The notes under the pieces: model-generated
Database searches by the model: none
Told to the model about the DNA's origin: nothing
What the model saw: the letters and a program-made list of their open reading frames with translations, nothing else
Origin: Mariniphaga sp040772505
GTDB taxonomy: Bacteria; Bacteroidota; Bacteroidia; Bacteroidales; Prolixibacteraceae
Length of the DNA stretch: 64,000 nucleotides
NCBI GenBank assembly: GCA_040772505.1
Contig: JAXGYA010000008.1
Coordinates: forward strand, 91,538 to 155,537
Direction of reading: 5' to 3'
Translations under genes and position numbers: made by a program
Part shown: positions 8,353 to 18,230 of the stretch, piece after piece
How positions within the stretch are numbered: position 1 is the first letter of the stretch
Layout: every line of letters begins with the position of its first letter

Positions 8353-8360
8353 TATTTTTG
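8353..8360 (+). promoter_or_regulatory. possible -7 element of the beta-helix gene
   Basis: TATTTTTG fits the Bacteroidota -7 consensus TAnnTTTG and lies 46 bases before the ATG at 8407. No TTG is found at the expected 19-21 bases upstream, so the assignment is weak. Confidence 0.25.
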
Positions 8361-8406
8361 CACCAGAGATAAAACCACATTAATCATTTTTACATTATTT
8401 TCAACC

Positions 8407-11400
8407 ATGAGTACATTTAGGAATTATCCTCCCAATTCTCAGGGTGTGAGGTTTTTATATATAAGCAACACCCCATTAAGTAGAAAAATATTTTGTCTTC
8501 TATTTATCATATTTTTACTGTTTTCATCCATCGTCGGTAATGCAACAATCTACTATGTCAGCGCATCCGGAAATGACTCCAATACAGGAACAAGCACCGG
8601 GCAACCCTGGAAATCTTTGGCAAAAGTAAACAACTTTTCTCCCAAACCTGGCGATCAGATTTTATTCAACAGGGGAGATGAGTGGATTGGAACTATTACT
8701 GTCTCAGCTTCGGGGTCGTCCGGAAATCCTGTTACTTATGGTGCTTACGGAACAGGGTCAAAACCAAAAATTTATGGCTCAGAAGAGATAACAGGCTGGA
8801 CGTTGCACTCCGGAAACATCTACAAAGCAAAGGTTAATTCACCTGTTGAACAGTTATTTGTTGACAACTCAAGGGGCAGGTTGGCCCGGTATCCGAACAG
8901 CGGTTATTTTCTCACTACAAGCGTTCAAAATTCCACCCAATTTACAAGTAAGTACCTAAAAAGCGGTATTGATTATAATGGAGCTACATGGATTGGCAGG
9001 ACTACTGCTTTTACCATATACAATAAAACAGTTACTGCTTCAAATTCCCAAACACTAACATTGGAATCTCAGCCTACTTATGGCTTAGGTGTTAATAAAG
9101 GTTTCTTCTTAGCCAATAAACTGGAATTTCTGGATCAGGCAGGTGAGTGGTACTATGATGCATCAACAAAAACCGTCTATCTCTGGGCGCCTAATAATGA
9201 TTCTCCGGCCAATTATAAAGTAAGAGGCTCAACAATTAAATACGGGGTCAGCATTTCAAATAAAAACAATGTTATAGTTAAAGATCTGGAAATACTGCAT
9301 AGCTCGGAAACCGGTATTTACATCACCCGAAGTAATTACATAACCATCGATAATAACAGAATTATAAGTCCTGATTTATTTGGTATTCTGATACCTGATA
9401 ATTACAACCCGATAACGATTACTAATAATTATATCTATCAGGCTGGCGGTGGAATCAGGTGTTTTGGTACATCAGCAATTATTACGGATAATACGATTGA
9501 AGATACCGGGCTACTGGAAAACATTAATAAAACAGTTTTCACACACGACAATTACGCTACTGCCATTTATTCGCGAAACAATTATCCAACAATTACCTAC
9601 AACCGCATAATTAATGCAGGATATGGTGGAATTAACTGGAAAGGTCGTAACGGTATTATAAAATACAACTACGTTAACGGGGCCTGCCAAACACTTGATG
9701 ATGGAGGGGGAATATACACCTATAATAGTAAAACCCCTACTGCCTCTGCCGGTTCGGAAGTCATGTATAATATAGTTTTAAATGTGCATGGAAACAGGGT
9801 GGGATACACTGACAGCTACGACCCGGGATACGGCATTTATATGGATAATGAAACTACGGATGTTTTGGTGAAGTATAACACAGTAGGCTACGTTAGCTGT
9901 GCCCTTTATATACATGATGCCGGAAACGTTATTTTGCAATCCAATACCATTTTTGATGCGCTGCTGGGATGCAGGGCTTCCGGAGAATATTCAGATAGTT
10001 ACTTATATGATAATATCTTTTATGCAGTAGATAGAGATGGTGATTTTACCTGGTGGAATAACCATCATCAAGTATTTCACGTAAGAGACGCATCGTCACC
10101 TATTTACGATAACAACAAATATTATAACCCACACCAGACAAAGGTGTTTCGGGCAGGAGTTAGACAAAATTTTGCAGAATGGAAATCTGCCTCCGGGCAG
10201 GATAAGAATTCAACTTTTGTGGGTTCTCCACTTGCCGAAGGAGAAACAGAACAGCTGTTTTACAACGATACAAAACAAAAGAAAACTATCAATCTCGGAA
10301 GCTCTGTGTACAGGGATTTAGATGGAAAACAGGTTTCGGAATCTTTTACACTACAGCCTTTTACTTCAAAAATTCTTATTAAAACAAAATCTGAAAATAA
10401 TAGCAGTAACCAGGCCCCGGTAATTTTGGATCAGTCTTTCAATATTTATGCCCCAAAACCAACTAATAAATTAATTGGGCAAGTTGTAGCAGAAGCCCCT
10501 GGTGATAAACAAATACTAAGATATTCAATTATTCATGGAAATGAAGAGGAATTATTTGTACTCAATTCAGCTACAGGTGAAATCTATACCAATATGGACT
10601 TAAAGTCATCCGTGAATCAATCCATTGCTCTGGTAGTCGAAGTTACAGACAATGATGTTAATCCTTTGTCTGCAACTGCCTCCGTTACTGTGAATATTAT
10701 CGGAATTGAGGATAATCAAAACTCTGATATCTCCCCTCCTGTAATCTCTTTATTCACCATTCCATCAACTTATGCATCTTTAACAATTCCCATATTAACA
10801 TTCACTGCTACAGACAATTTTGCTGTTACAGGATATAAATTAACAGAAACACCATTAGCACCAATGGGCAGTGATACTGGCTGGAAAACTTCTGCTCCCG
10901 AATCCTATACTTTTTCACAAAGTGGTATTAATACCCTTTATGCCTGGACGAAGGATGCTGCAGGAAATATATCGAATTCAGTTTATGCTTCAGTGACCAT
11001 TACATTGACCGGAAAAATTACAGAACATGTAACTATATGCGAAGGTGAAGAGTACTTGGGATGGACAGAAGCAGGAGTGTATGAGCGAGTTTTAACCAAT
11101 GGCAGTGTCATTCAAAGCAAAAAAGAGAACCAAATTCCAAATTACGATTTCAGCAATGGAACCGATGGTTGGAAAACATGGGGAGCCACAGGATATAGCA
11201 TGAACCTGAGGACAAACAACCAGGATTATATATCTTCCCCGGCAAGTATGCAGGCCACCTGCACTTCCAACGGAACATCGAATTCCTCCCTTCAACTAAT
11301 AACCGGAGGGGCAATATCCATTGAATCCGGGAAGAAATATGAACTCTCTTTTTATGCCAAAGCCACAGTAAAGTTCAACATCGGCAAACTTTATATCCAT

Positions 11401-12114
11401 CAGGGAAGCTCTCCGTGGACTAAATACGGCGCATTCGACGAGTTGAGCCCAAAAATATCCACCAACTGGGAACAGCATAAAATCAAGTTTACGGCAACAC
11501 ATTCTGCCGTTGATGCGCAGTTACGGTTCTACCTTGGCAACAGTCTTCCCGCAGGCCACTCATTGTTTTTAGATGATGTCTCTTTGGCTGAGATTACAGA
11601 AGATGTAGTTCAGGTTAACCAGGTGATTATTACTCATTTAACAGTAACTCCCACCCAATACTATACCGAAGATATTACAATTACTGAAGGTGAGAATTAT
11701 ATGGGCTGGACAGAGGCAGGCATATATGAACGAACACTGGAATCTGATGCAGGATGCAACACCATTGTTACTACCAACCTCTTTGTCATTTTACTCTCAG
11801 AAACATCGGAGAATGACACTTTGAAAGATGGCAAAACGGATGTTACTACTTCAGCATCAAACTATCAGACGACCGAAGTCAATGATTTTATACTTTATCC
11901 AAACCCGGCACGGTCATACATTAATATTAGTTACACATTACAACCTGAAGATACAAAAATTGAAATATTAGATGTAAATGGACGAACCATTTACAATCAA
12001 AAAGCAGAATCTGTTTTAAACAGAATTAATACGAATCAACTGCCTTCAGGATTATATTACCTGAGATCTGTACAAGGGCAAAAACAAAAGGTTAAAAAAT
12101 TCATTATTGAATAA
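8407..12114 (+). CDS. large modular right-handed beta-helix protein with T9SS tail
   Basis: 1235 residues. A long n-region and hydrophobic core (about residues 27-46) form a signal peptide. IYYVSASGNDSNTGTS followed by PGDQILFNRGDEW marks the start of a right-handed parallel beta-helix running to about residue 600, with many N-rich rungs such as ITITNNYIYQAGGGI; this fold is used by polysaccharide lyases and hydrolases. A cadherin-like module follows (about 668-770), then an Ig-like module (776-868). Two copies of a GE(E/N)Y(L/M)GWTEAG(V/I)YER segment (near 877 and 1093) come next, with a CBM4/9-like carbohydrate-binding module between them (about 908-1070). A T9SS sorting domain starts at FILYPNPARSY (about 1160). 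It is the only clear plus-strand gene and faces the exopolysaccharide operon. A role in cutting or trimming that glycan is inferred, not shown. Confidence 0.85.
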   Translation: MSTFRNYPPNSQGVRFLYISNTPLSRKIFCLLFIIFLLFSSIVGNATIYYVSASGNDSNTGTSTGQPWKSLAKVNNFSPKPGDQILFNRGDEWIGTITVSASGSSGNPVTYGAYGTGSKPKIYGSEEITGWTLHSGNIYKAKVNSPVEQLFVDNSRGRLARYPNSGYFLTTSVQNSTQFTSKYLKSGIDYNGATWIGRTTAFTIYNKTVTASNSQTLTLESQPTYGLGVNKGFFLANKLEFLDQAGEWYYDASTKTVYLWAPNNDSPANYKVRGSTIKYGVSISNKNNVIVKDLEILHSSETGIYITRSNYITIDNNRIISPDLFGILIPDNYNPITITNNYIYQAGGGIRCFGTSAIITDNTIEDTGLLENINKTVFTHDNYATAIYSRNNYPTITYNRIINAGYGGINWKGRNGIIKYNYVNGACQTLDDGGGIYTYNSKTPTASAGSEVMYNIVLNVHGNRVGYTDSYDPGYGIYMDNETTDVLVKYNTVGYVSCALYIHDAGNVILQSNTIFDALLGCRASGEYSDSYLYDNIFYAVDRDGDFTWWNNHHQVFHVRDASSPIYDNNKYYNPHQTKVFRAGVRQNFAEWKSASGQDKNSTFVGSPLAEGETEQLFYNDTKQKKTINLGSSVYRDLDGKQVSESFTLQPFTSKILIKTKSENNSSNQAPVILDQSFNIYAPKPTNKLIGQVVAEAPGDKQILRYSIIHGNEEELFVLNSATGEIYTNMDLKSSVNQSIALVVEVTDNDVNPLSATASVTVNIIGIEDNQNSDISPPVISLFTIPSTYASLTIPILTFTATDNFAVTGYKLTETPLAPMGSDTGWKTSAPESYTFSQSGINTLYAWTKDAAGNISNSVYASVTITLTGKITEHVTICEGEEYLGWTEAGVYERVLTNGSVIQSKKENQIPNYDFSNGTDGWKTWGATGYSMNLRTNNQDYISSPASMQATCTSNGTSNSSLQLITGGAISIESGKKYELSFYAKATVKFNIGKLYIHQGSSPWTKYGAFDELSPKISTNWEQHKIKFTATHSAVDAQLRFYLGNSLPAGHSLFLDDVSLAEITEDVVQVNQVIITHLTVTPTQYYTEDITITEGENYMGWTEAGIYERTLESDAGCNTIVTTNLFVILLSETSENDTLKDGKTDVTTSASNYQTTEVNDFILYPNPARSYINISYTLQPEDTKIEILDVNGRTIYNQKAESVLNRINTNQLPSGLYYLRSVQGQKQKVKKFIIE

Positions 12115-12126
12115 AAATGGAACTTC

Positions 12127-12159
12127 AAAAAACTCACTGCTTAGTCCGGTGAGTTTTTT
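12127..12159. terminator. bidirectional rho-independent terminator
   Basis: AAAAAACTCAC (12127-12137) pairs with GTGAGTTTTTT (12149-12159) around an 11-base loop. The arms supply a T-run on both strands. It lies 12 bp after the beta-helix gene and 7 bp after the HAD gene, so it closes both convergent transcripts, including the long polysaccharide operon. Confidence 0.85.
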
Positions 12160-12166
12160 TGCTTTA

Positions 12167-12535
12167 TCACTGTGTCTTAATATTATTTTGTTGTTTCTGA
12201 TTATCGGTAATTATTTTATAAATTTTTTCCCACTCAGGAATTCCCAGGATATTTCTGTCATCAATATAGATATCAGCAAAGATTTTCCTGCTATAGGTAT
12301 TATCAAATTCCTCTCCTTCAAAGTTATTATTGACAGCATGGAATTTTAATCCACGCTTTTCACAGAATTCAATGGCTTTTTCCAATTCTTTCCCTGAACG
12401 GTATGTCCATAAAATTAGTTTATGCCCTTTTTCCTGGAAAAGTTTTAGGGTTTTTATCGCATAGGGTATCTCTTTCCCAATATCAGGATACTTATGCTTC
12501 ACAATTGTTCCATCGAAATCTACAGCTATAATCAT
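12167..12535 (-). CDS. HAD-superfamily phosphatase, BT0820-like
   Basis: A 122-residue HAD hydrolase. Motif I is DFDGTIV (residues 6-12, nucleophile Asp6 and acid Asp8), motif II is the LWTYRSG segment (about 42-48), and the acidic motif IV is IYIDDRN (about 88-94). It lacks a large cap domain, so small phosphorylated substrates are likely. Homologues of this size are frequent in Bacteroidota capsule loci. As the last gene before the terminator, it may act on a sugar phosphate or lipid-linked intermediate; the substrate is unknown. Confidence 0.75.
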   Translation of the reverse strand: MIIAVDFDGTIVKHKYPDIGKEIPYAIKTLKLFQEKGHKLILWTYRSGKELEKAIEFCEKRGLKFHAVNNNFEGEEFDNTYSRKIFADIYIDDRNILGIPEWEKIYKIITDNQKQQNNIKTQ

Positions 12536-12594
12536 AAAAATTTACAATTTTCTGGTTAAACAATTATTTTTTAATTTTCTATACAATTTGGATA

Positions 12595-14949
12595 TTAAGA
12601 ATCTCTAATTTTATGTCTGTACTCGCCATAACCCTTTTTCCAATATTTTTTACCATACCCATATCCTCTGTCGGGTGCTTCGTTTATAACAATTGCCGCA
12701 CGTTCGATTCTATTAAAATCTACCATTTTATTAATCTGCTTGATTTGTTCTTTGTGACTAAAGTTAATCCGCAAAACAAACAGGCTTATATCTGCAAACT
12801 TGCTTATTGTAATTACATCCGGAACCAATAACAGAGGTGCATTGTCAACAATAACATAATCGAACATTTTCCGCACCTTTTCAAATAAATACTCAAATTT
12901 AATATTGTCGAATAAATCGGAAGGGTTTGAAGGTACGGGACCGGACTGAATAAAGTATAAGTCAGGAATTGTGGTTGACGAAATTATCTCTTCAATACCA
13001 AGCTCGTCTAACAGATAATTACTTAATCCAAAAGACTTCTTGATATTTAGAAATTTATGCAATGTTGGATTGTGTAGGTCAGCACCGATGAGCAATACTT
13101 TATTATTGGATTTTGTTAGAATTGCAGAAAAATTAGATGAAATAAAAGATTTTCCTTCTCCCGGTATTAACGAATTTATCGATATCACTTTAGACCCCGG
13201 TTGTTCCAGAATGGCACTTATATTTGATTTTATTCCTCTGAATGACTCTGCAATTCCGGACCGCGGATAATGAATGACCGGTAATAGTTCTTTATATTTA
13301 TGCTGGATTATACCTTCCAGTACCGGAATAGTGCTCCATTTTTCAACTTCTTCCCTGGTTTCTAACCTTACATTAAAAAAATTCATTAATGTAATGATAA
13401 TGAAAGGTAAAGTTAGGCCTGCAAGAATCCCTGCCCCCAAACTTTTCATCATACTTGGGCCTACTTTTTTAGCAGCTTCCGCTATTGCAGAATCAATGAC
13501 CTGAACTTGCGGAGCAATAGATGCTTTTGTGATGGAAACTTCAGCCTTTTTTTGAAGCATATAGGTATAAAGTTCGTTGTTCAGGTCAAACTCCCTTTGA
13601 ATACTAATCAGATTTCTTTCTGTTTCAGGCAGTCTTCTTATCCTGGTTTGAATTTCATTGTAACGTTCTTGCATACTTTCCATTTTGGATTTAGTTACTC
13701 TCAACTGATTTTTTAGAGATTCCTCTAACCCGTCTCGTGCAATTTTGATATCTTTTTCGAGCATAATATAACTTGGGTTTTTATCCTGTACGCTATAAGA
13801 AAGTTGTTCACGTCTTGAATAAAGTTCTGATAATTTCGACAACATTTCGCTTAAATCCGGATCCTTGATCCCAATTACTGACGGATTGACCATGTCTCCA
13901 AACTTTCTGGAGTCATCAAGATATTTCTCAAGCTCCGTATAGTAATCAATTTGGAGTTGGGTTAAGTATTGCTCGTTTTCAATTTCTTCCAGTTTTGAAT
14001 AAATGAGCTGGGCTTCCTGTCCAAGGTTCATAACCTGATTGTTTCTTCGAAAATTACTGAATTCCTCTTCTGCTGTGCCAAGAGTTTCTTTAATCCTGGA
14101 CAACTGAGAATCAATAAACTGCATAGATTTCTCAGAGTTATGGAATTTGTTTTCCATTCCAAAACCAATAAAAACATTAGTGAGTTCATTGATAAAATCC
14201 ACCTCTTTATGTATATTTTCACCATGTATTCGAATTGAAATCAGATCAGAGTTAAGATCCTCCAATTCAATTTGTGTTTTCTGCATGTAATGACTGGTTA
14301 ACCAATGCAGGTTATTAAATCTTAAAATATAAGTTTTATCAATTTCCCCCAATCCACGTTTAAGCGTAAAATTGAAAAATTCATTATTAAATGGTTCTCC
14401 AAAATTTCCTGTTTTTTCAAAATCAATTGTTTGAATGTATCCATTTGTGGTTGTTTCTCCTTTTGCCTCTACTTTGTAACTTTTACCATTTAAAGTGACT
14501 ATTTTAAGGAAAACATTTTCTGCGTTTTTCGCTAATGGTGGAACTATTAATTCAAAAGGTTCATAGTTATACAATTCCGCATTGTACAAAAGCTCTTCCC
14601 TGAACCAGGATGTTTGCCAGTTGAGGTTGTCAAGGGCTTTCCTGAACAGGGTATATGACTTCAATATTCCAAGCTGGTTTTCAATGCCTGCTCTTTTACC
14701 CAAACCAAGCATAGGATTTTGTAAATTAAAGACATAACCTAAAGAATTTTCTTCACTTTTAATTAAAATCCGGCTCTTAACCTCAAATGTGTTGGGTGAG
14801 TTTTTATAATAAAAAAAACCAATTGCTCCCCCTAACAGACACAACAGCAAGAATAGAGGCCACTTCCTCAAATATTTGAGGAATACATTTTTTGCCTCCT
14901 TTTTTTCCTGAGACTCAATTAAACTGATAATTTCATTTATTTTTTCCAT
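12595..14949 (-). CDS. wzc: polysaccharide co-polymerase with tyrosine-kinase domain (Wzc type)
   Basis: 784-residue inner-membrane protein that controls chain length and export together with Wza. TM1 lies at about residues 31-48. A large periplasmic Wzz region with long coiled coils follows, then TM2 (SLGAGILAGLTLPFIIITLM, near 505-525) and a cytoplasmic BY-kinase domain. Walker A is GEGKS (597-601). The A' motif reads LLIGADLHNP rather than the usual hydrophobic-DxDxR, a drift that leaves one aspartate. Walker B is VIVDNAPLLL (about 699-708). The C-terminus carries a tyrosine cluster (six Tyr in the last 25 residues) for autophosphorylation. The gene sits 24 bp after wza. No separate phosphatase of the Wzb type was seen in the window. 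Confidence 0.9.
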   Translation of the reverse strand: MEKINEIISLIESQEKKEAKNVFLKYLRKWPLFLLLCLLGGAIGFFYYKNSPNTFEVKSRILIKSEENSLGYVFNLQNPMLGLGKRAGIENQLGILKSYTLFRKALDNLNWQTSWFREELLYNAELYNYEPFELIVPPLAKNAENVFLKIVTLNGKSYKVEAKGETTTNGYIQTIDFEKTGNFGEPFNNEFFNFTLKRGLGEIDKTYILRFNNLHWLTSHYMQKTQIELEDLNSDLISIRIHGENIHKEVDFINELTNVFIGFGMENKFHNSEKSMQFIDSQLSRIKETLGTAEEEFSNFRRNNQVMNLGQEAQLIYSKLEEIENEQYLTQLQIDYYTELEKYLDDSRKFGDMVNPSVIGIKDPDLSEMLSKLSELYSRREQLSYSVQDKNPSYIMLEKDIKIARDGLEESLKNQLRVTKSKMESMQERYNEIQTRIRRLPETERNLISIQREFDLNNELYTYMLQKKAEVSITKASIAPQVQVIDSAIAEAAKKVGPSMMKSLGAGILAGLTLPFIIITLMNFFNVRLETREEVEKWSTIPVLEGIIQHKYKELLPVIHYPRSGIAESFRGIKSNISAILEQPGSKVISINSLIPGEGKSFISSNFSAILTKSNNKVLLIGADLHNPTLHKFLNIKKSFGLSNYLLDELGIEEIISSTTIPDLYFIQSGPVPSNPSDLFDNIKFEYLFEKVRKMFDYVIVDNAPLLLVPDVITISKFADISLFVLRINFSHKEQIKQINKMVDFNRIERAAIVINEAPDRGYGYGKKYWKKGYGEYRHKIRDS

Positions 14950-14973
14950 GTAATCAATTTCTGATCTTAAAAA

Positions 14974-15768
14974 TTATTTTAAAAATATTGTAGCCGCTAC
15001 GATCAGGGTTGAAATAGTTGACAGGAAAAGTGAATAAAAGTTACTATTTTCACGTGTCCTTTTATATTTACTTGGTTGAATATAAACAATGTCATTTGGC
15101 TGCAGGAAAAATACGTCAGAATAATAGACACTTTTGTCTTGAAAATTGATATTATAGGTTTGGGTTTCATTTTCATTGTGTCGTATTACCAATACATTGC
15201 TAAGGTTGGCAAATTCTGTAATGCCGTTTGCCATGCTTATTGCATCAACAATATTTAAACTACCTTCATAATTATAGTATAACCCGGGATTTCGTACTTC
15301 TCCCATAATATTTACTTTAAAATTTAATACTTTTACACTCACATTCGGATCTTTCAGATAGTCTTCTGCATTTTCCTTAATCCGGGCTTGGGCTTCAGCC
15401 AAATTTAAACCCGCTACCTCAACTTTTCCTATGACCGGCAACGTGATATTACCCTCCTTATCCACCATGTAACCGTTGATATATTGACTGGTTCTGTCCC
15501 CAAACATTTGCTGCGTTCCGGAACCATAGCCTCCTCCTACGCTCAGTCCGGGATTAAAAAGCTGATTCACTTCTTTATCGAGTGTTAATACACTTAAATA
15601 CAGATTATCAAATGGTTTTATCCTGTATTCAGGAGCCTTTCCGGGAATCTCATGAAGCGTCATATCGTCTTTTAAATCACTAAACATGGTTAGTTCCTTT
15701 GAACTTCTGCATGATGTTTGAATGATAAACACAATCAATAAAAGATTTATAATGTATCCTTTGTTCAT
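14974..15768 (-). CDS. wza: outer-membrane polysaccharide export lipoprotein (Wza family)
   Basis: 264 residues forming the outer-membrane exit pore. A lipoprotein signal with lipobox near QTSC (Cys20) starts the protein. The export domain begins at YRIKPFDNLYLSVL, with the conserved strand NITLPVIGKVEVAGLNL, and an SLBB-type domain follows (VNIMGEVRNPGLYYNYEGS). The C-terminus has a hydrophobic stretch (FYSLFLSTISTLIVAATIFL), probably the membrane-spanning segment. It lies between the initiating transferase and wzc, the usual Bacteroidota order. Confidence 0.9.
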   Translation of the reverse strand: MNKGYIINLLLIVFIIQTSCRSSKELTMFSDLKDDMTLHEIPGKAPEYRIKPFDNLYLSVLTLDKEVNQLFNPGLSVGGGYGSGTQQMFGDRTSQYINGYMVDKEGNITLPVIGKVEVAGLNLAEAQARIKENAEDYLKDPNVSVKVLNFKVNIMGEVRNPGLYYNYEGSLNIVDAISMANGITEFANLSNVLVIRHNENETQTYNINFQDKSVYYSDVFFLQPNDIVYIQPSKYKRTRENSNFYSLFLSTISTLIVAATIFLK

Positions 15769-15906
15769 TTTTGTTCCATTAAATTATTGTTGAATTTACT
15801 ATTCATCTGATATCAAATTAATTGTTTTCTATGGTATCAGATGGAACTCGCATAGATTTTAATCGTAGTCGTTTGTGTTAAACTTAAATGCTCGTTTCAT
15901 CCTCTT
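15769..15906. other. 138-bp gap inside the polysaccharide operon
   Basis: The longest gap in the operon. It separates wza from the initiating transferase gene. AT-rich, with no clear terminator, promoter consensus or coding frame seen. Confidence 0.4.
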
Positions 15907-17310
15907 TTATTGCCCATCACGGGCAAATATCACTTTGAACGTTTTTAGTATAATAATAAAATCCAGCATTAGCGACCAATTATCTATATATTCCATATCC
16001 ATCTCCATCCATTTTTCGAAGGATATTTTATTGCGACCCGACACCTGCCATGTACATGTTATACCGGGATTTATGCTCAAACGCCTGTTGAGCTCCCTTT
16101 TATATTGTTTTACCTCTGAGGGAATCGGTGGTCTGGGCCCCACAATAGACATATCGCCCATTATAACATTAATAAACTGAGGAAGTTCGTCAAGTGATGT
16201 TTTTCGAAGAAACTTCCCTACACGCGTTATCCTGGGATCATTTCTTATTTTAAAAACAGGGCCGTCTTGTTCATTCAAATCCATCATTTTTTCTTGTAAT
16301 TCTTCGGCATTTATTACCATAGTTCTATACTTAAGACATTTGAACAACCTCCCATTCCGTCCGACCCTTGTCTGCTTAAAGAATACAGGCCCGCCATCAT
16401 CCAGTTTGATCGCCAGGGCAATAGCCAACATAAAGGGCGTAATAAGGATGAGTATTAATGCTGACAAAAAGAAATCAATAGTACCTTTCACCTTCATGGC
16501 GAAATAGTGCTCCGGAGTATTTCTGAAAGAAAGAAAAAACTGATTATTCAGAAAATAGATCTTAGGACTTAACCCACTAAAACTTAATACCTTGTTGTGG
16601 ATATAAAAAATTACTCCAACTTCTCTGCAATCTCGAATAAGTTTTTTTATTCTTCTGGAATCAAATTCCTTTTTGCAGTAAAAAACTTCATCAATTACTG
16701 TTTCGTCGATAAGTTGAGCAAAATTTTCATTTTCGGAGTATATTGGATACCTATTGCCAAACTTCAACCTGATTTGCTTCGAATTGGATATTATTCCCCT
16801 AATCCGGTAGCCCCAACCGGCGGTTTCAATTATTTGGTTGATAAATTCAGACGATGATTCATCAGCCATGATCAAAATCATCCTGGAATTATACCCTTTC
16901 TTGCGAAAGTAGCGTAATATCATTATCACTAATATTTTTTCTATGGCAAGCACGAAAAAATTGATTACTGAAAATGTTAATATGACCTTTAGCGTTAGCC
17001 ATTCAAAGTCAAAAATCCTGGCAATAATTGCAATGGAAATGGAACCAAGTGCAATGATCAATACATATCGCTTTAGCAAATGTATGTAGTTTTGAATCCT
17101 TGTCATTGCTCCCATGTCAAAAAGGTCTAACAACCCAAACCAAATGGGGATAATAAGAAATACAATTACAAGATACTCTGTTTTATTTATTATAGGATCG
17201 GCATTAAAACTGCCAAAATACCATAACACCAAAAAGAAGCTAAGCAGGGATAATCCAACCTGAAAAAGGACACTTATCCTTTCTACTGCAGCTTCACGTT
17301 CTTTAATCAT
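15907..17310 (-). CDS. initiating polyprenyl-phosphate sugar-1-phosphate transferase (WcaJ type)
   Basis: Loads the first sugar phosphate onto undecaprenyl phosphate at the inner membrane. The ATG at 17308-17310 (MIKEREAAVERISVLF) was chosen; an upstream in-frame ATG at 17382 would overlap the previous gene and adds an unlike leader. Four N-terminal membrane helices and a CoA-binding-like middle domain precede the C-terminal catalytic domain (about the last 200 residues). That domain has a membrane re-entrant helix, KLDDGGPVFFKQTRVGRNGR, FKCLKYRTM, DELPQFINVIMGDMSIVGPR and PGITCTWQVSGR, all typical of polyprenyl glycosylphosphotransferases. Glucose-1-phosphate or a derivative is the usual substrate of this long form. 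Confidence 0.9.
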   Translation of the reverse strand: MIKEREAAVERISVLFQVGLSLLSFFLVLWYFGSFNADPIINKTEYLVIVFLIIPIWFGLLDLFDMGAMTRIQNYIHLLKRYVLIIALGSISIAIIARIFDFEWLTLKVILTFSVINFFVLAIEKILVIMILRYFRKKGYNSRMILIMADESSSEFINQIIETAGWGYRIRGIISNSKQIRLKFGNRYPIYSENENFAQLIDETVIDEVFYCKKEFDSRRIKKLIRDCREVGVIFYIHNKVLSFSGLSPKIYFLNNQFFLSFRNTPEHYFAMKVKGTIDFFLSALILILITPFMLAIALAIKLDDGGPVFFKQTRVGRNGRLFKCLKYRTMVINAEELQEKMMDLNEQDGPVFKIRNDPRITRVGKFLRKTSLDELPQFINVIMGDMSIVGPRPPIPSEVKQYKRELNRRLSINPGITCTWQVSGRNKISFEKWMEMDMEYIDNWSLMLDFIIILKTFKVIFARDGQ

Positions 17311-17371
17311 AGCTATTTGTTTTAAAATATTATTAAAATGCGTTAAGAAAACAATCCTGTAGCATAAGTTT

Positions 17372-18229
17372 TTATGCAACACAGTATTCGATAAGCAACT
17401 TAGTTTCTTCTATATGCGCTTTTGATGATGCGCCAAAGAGTACCGATTCAATTTTGGGAAACTGCTCAAGATATTCGATTGCCTCTTTAGGTCTCAGGGC
17501 ACCGGCCGCCAGAACCTGCATTGCAATTGGCCTGAATTCCCGTTCGTTCAGATATTTCTCATAAATTTCTTTGCCACCTGACATCCTGAACCCAATCTTA
17601 TTAATGGATGAACAGATAATAGGGTTTTCAATACCCACGGAATTTAATGCATCGAGCAATAACGGCATGTTCATAGTAATGTACCCTGGCTCACTGTTGT
17701 ACCTTTTCCGGATATAAGCATCGAATTCGGCAAAAACACGGTACATTTTTAACCCCAGAATCATATCCACCAAAACATTCTGGATGAATATAACCGGCGT
17801 ATCTATACCAGTAAACATTTTCATTTCAGCATCGATCAGGAGTTCCATTAACTTTGTAAAGTCCTTGTTTAAATAGGCCAGCCCCCCTTTTGCAAAAGTG
17901 CCGAAAATATTTCCCGGTACATATTGTTTAATTGTACCCATAATACCCAACTCGGTAACTGCATTGGCATATTTATGAGCGTAAGGCATGCACGGATAAA
18001 TTTTAAAGTTTTCATATCCTGCCGGATTGTTTCGTATGTGTGCACATACATTTCCGATCCTATCGTGTGTGGTGCACATAAATGTATTAATCCCAAGCGA
18101 TATTGCCTGGTCGAGTACCCTGATAATAGATGAATCATCTTTAAACCGTATCGCCTGGGTCCTTGATTTTTCATCTGATTGATGACTTACCGCGAAAAAC
18201 TGGTTGTCTCCGAACAGCACTTTTTCCAT
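17372..18229 (-). CDS. conserved protein of polysaccharide loci, possible TIM-barrel fold
   Basis: About 285 residues starting at MEKVLFGDNQ, whose ATG (18227-18229) follows the stop of the oxidoreductase gene by one base; an ATG at 18247 would overlap it. Features include SLGINTFMCTTHDRIG near residue 48, a run of alternating hydrophobic strands, and a C-terminal half with LLDALNSVGIENPIICSS, QVLAAGALRPKEAIEYL and ESVLFGASSKAHIEETK. The last phrases resemble the end of aldo-keto-reductase or other TIM barrels, where a phosphate or nucleotide is held. No catalytic tetrad is evident, so function is not assigned. Tight linkage to the oxidoreductase suggests a shared sugar step. Confidence 0.6.
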   Translation of the reverse strand: MEKVLFGDNQFFAVSHQSDEKSRTQAIRFKDDSSIIRVLDQAISLGINTFMCTTHDRIGNVCAHIRNNPAGYENFKIYPCMPYAHKYANAVTELGIMGTIKQYVPGNIFGTFAKGGLAYLNKDFTKLMELLIDAEMKMFTGIDTPVIFIQNVLVDMILGLKMYRVFAEFDAYIRKRYNSEPGYITMNMPLLLDALNSVGIENPIICSSINKIGFRMSGGKEIYEKYLNEREFRPIAMQVLAAGALRPKEAIEYLEQFPKIESVLFGASSKAHIEETKLLIEYCVA

Positions 18230-18230
18230 G

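Larger units (their letters stand above)
7699..8406. other. 708-bp divergent intergenic region
   Basis: Separates the minus-strand surface-protein unit from the plus-strand beta-helix gene, so it must hold promoters for both. A GC-rich hairpin (GAGGC at 7865-7869, GCCTC at 7876-7880) stands out in AT-rich sequence about 165 bp before the T9SS gene start. It has no following T-run, so it is not an obvious terminator. Parts of a structured leader RNA could lie at 7790-8000, but no known riboswitch consensus was recognised. No convincing gene was seen. Confidence 0.5.

Noticed and set aside
7699..8406. Known riboswitch in the leader (c-di-GMP or cobalamin type)
   Set aside because: Single hairpin resemblance only; the conserved cores of these classes are not present.
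17311..17382. Longer N-terminus of the initiating transferase
   Set aside because: The extra residues are unlike the family and would overlap the previous gene; the ATG at 17310 fits better.
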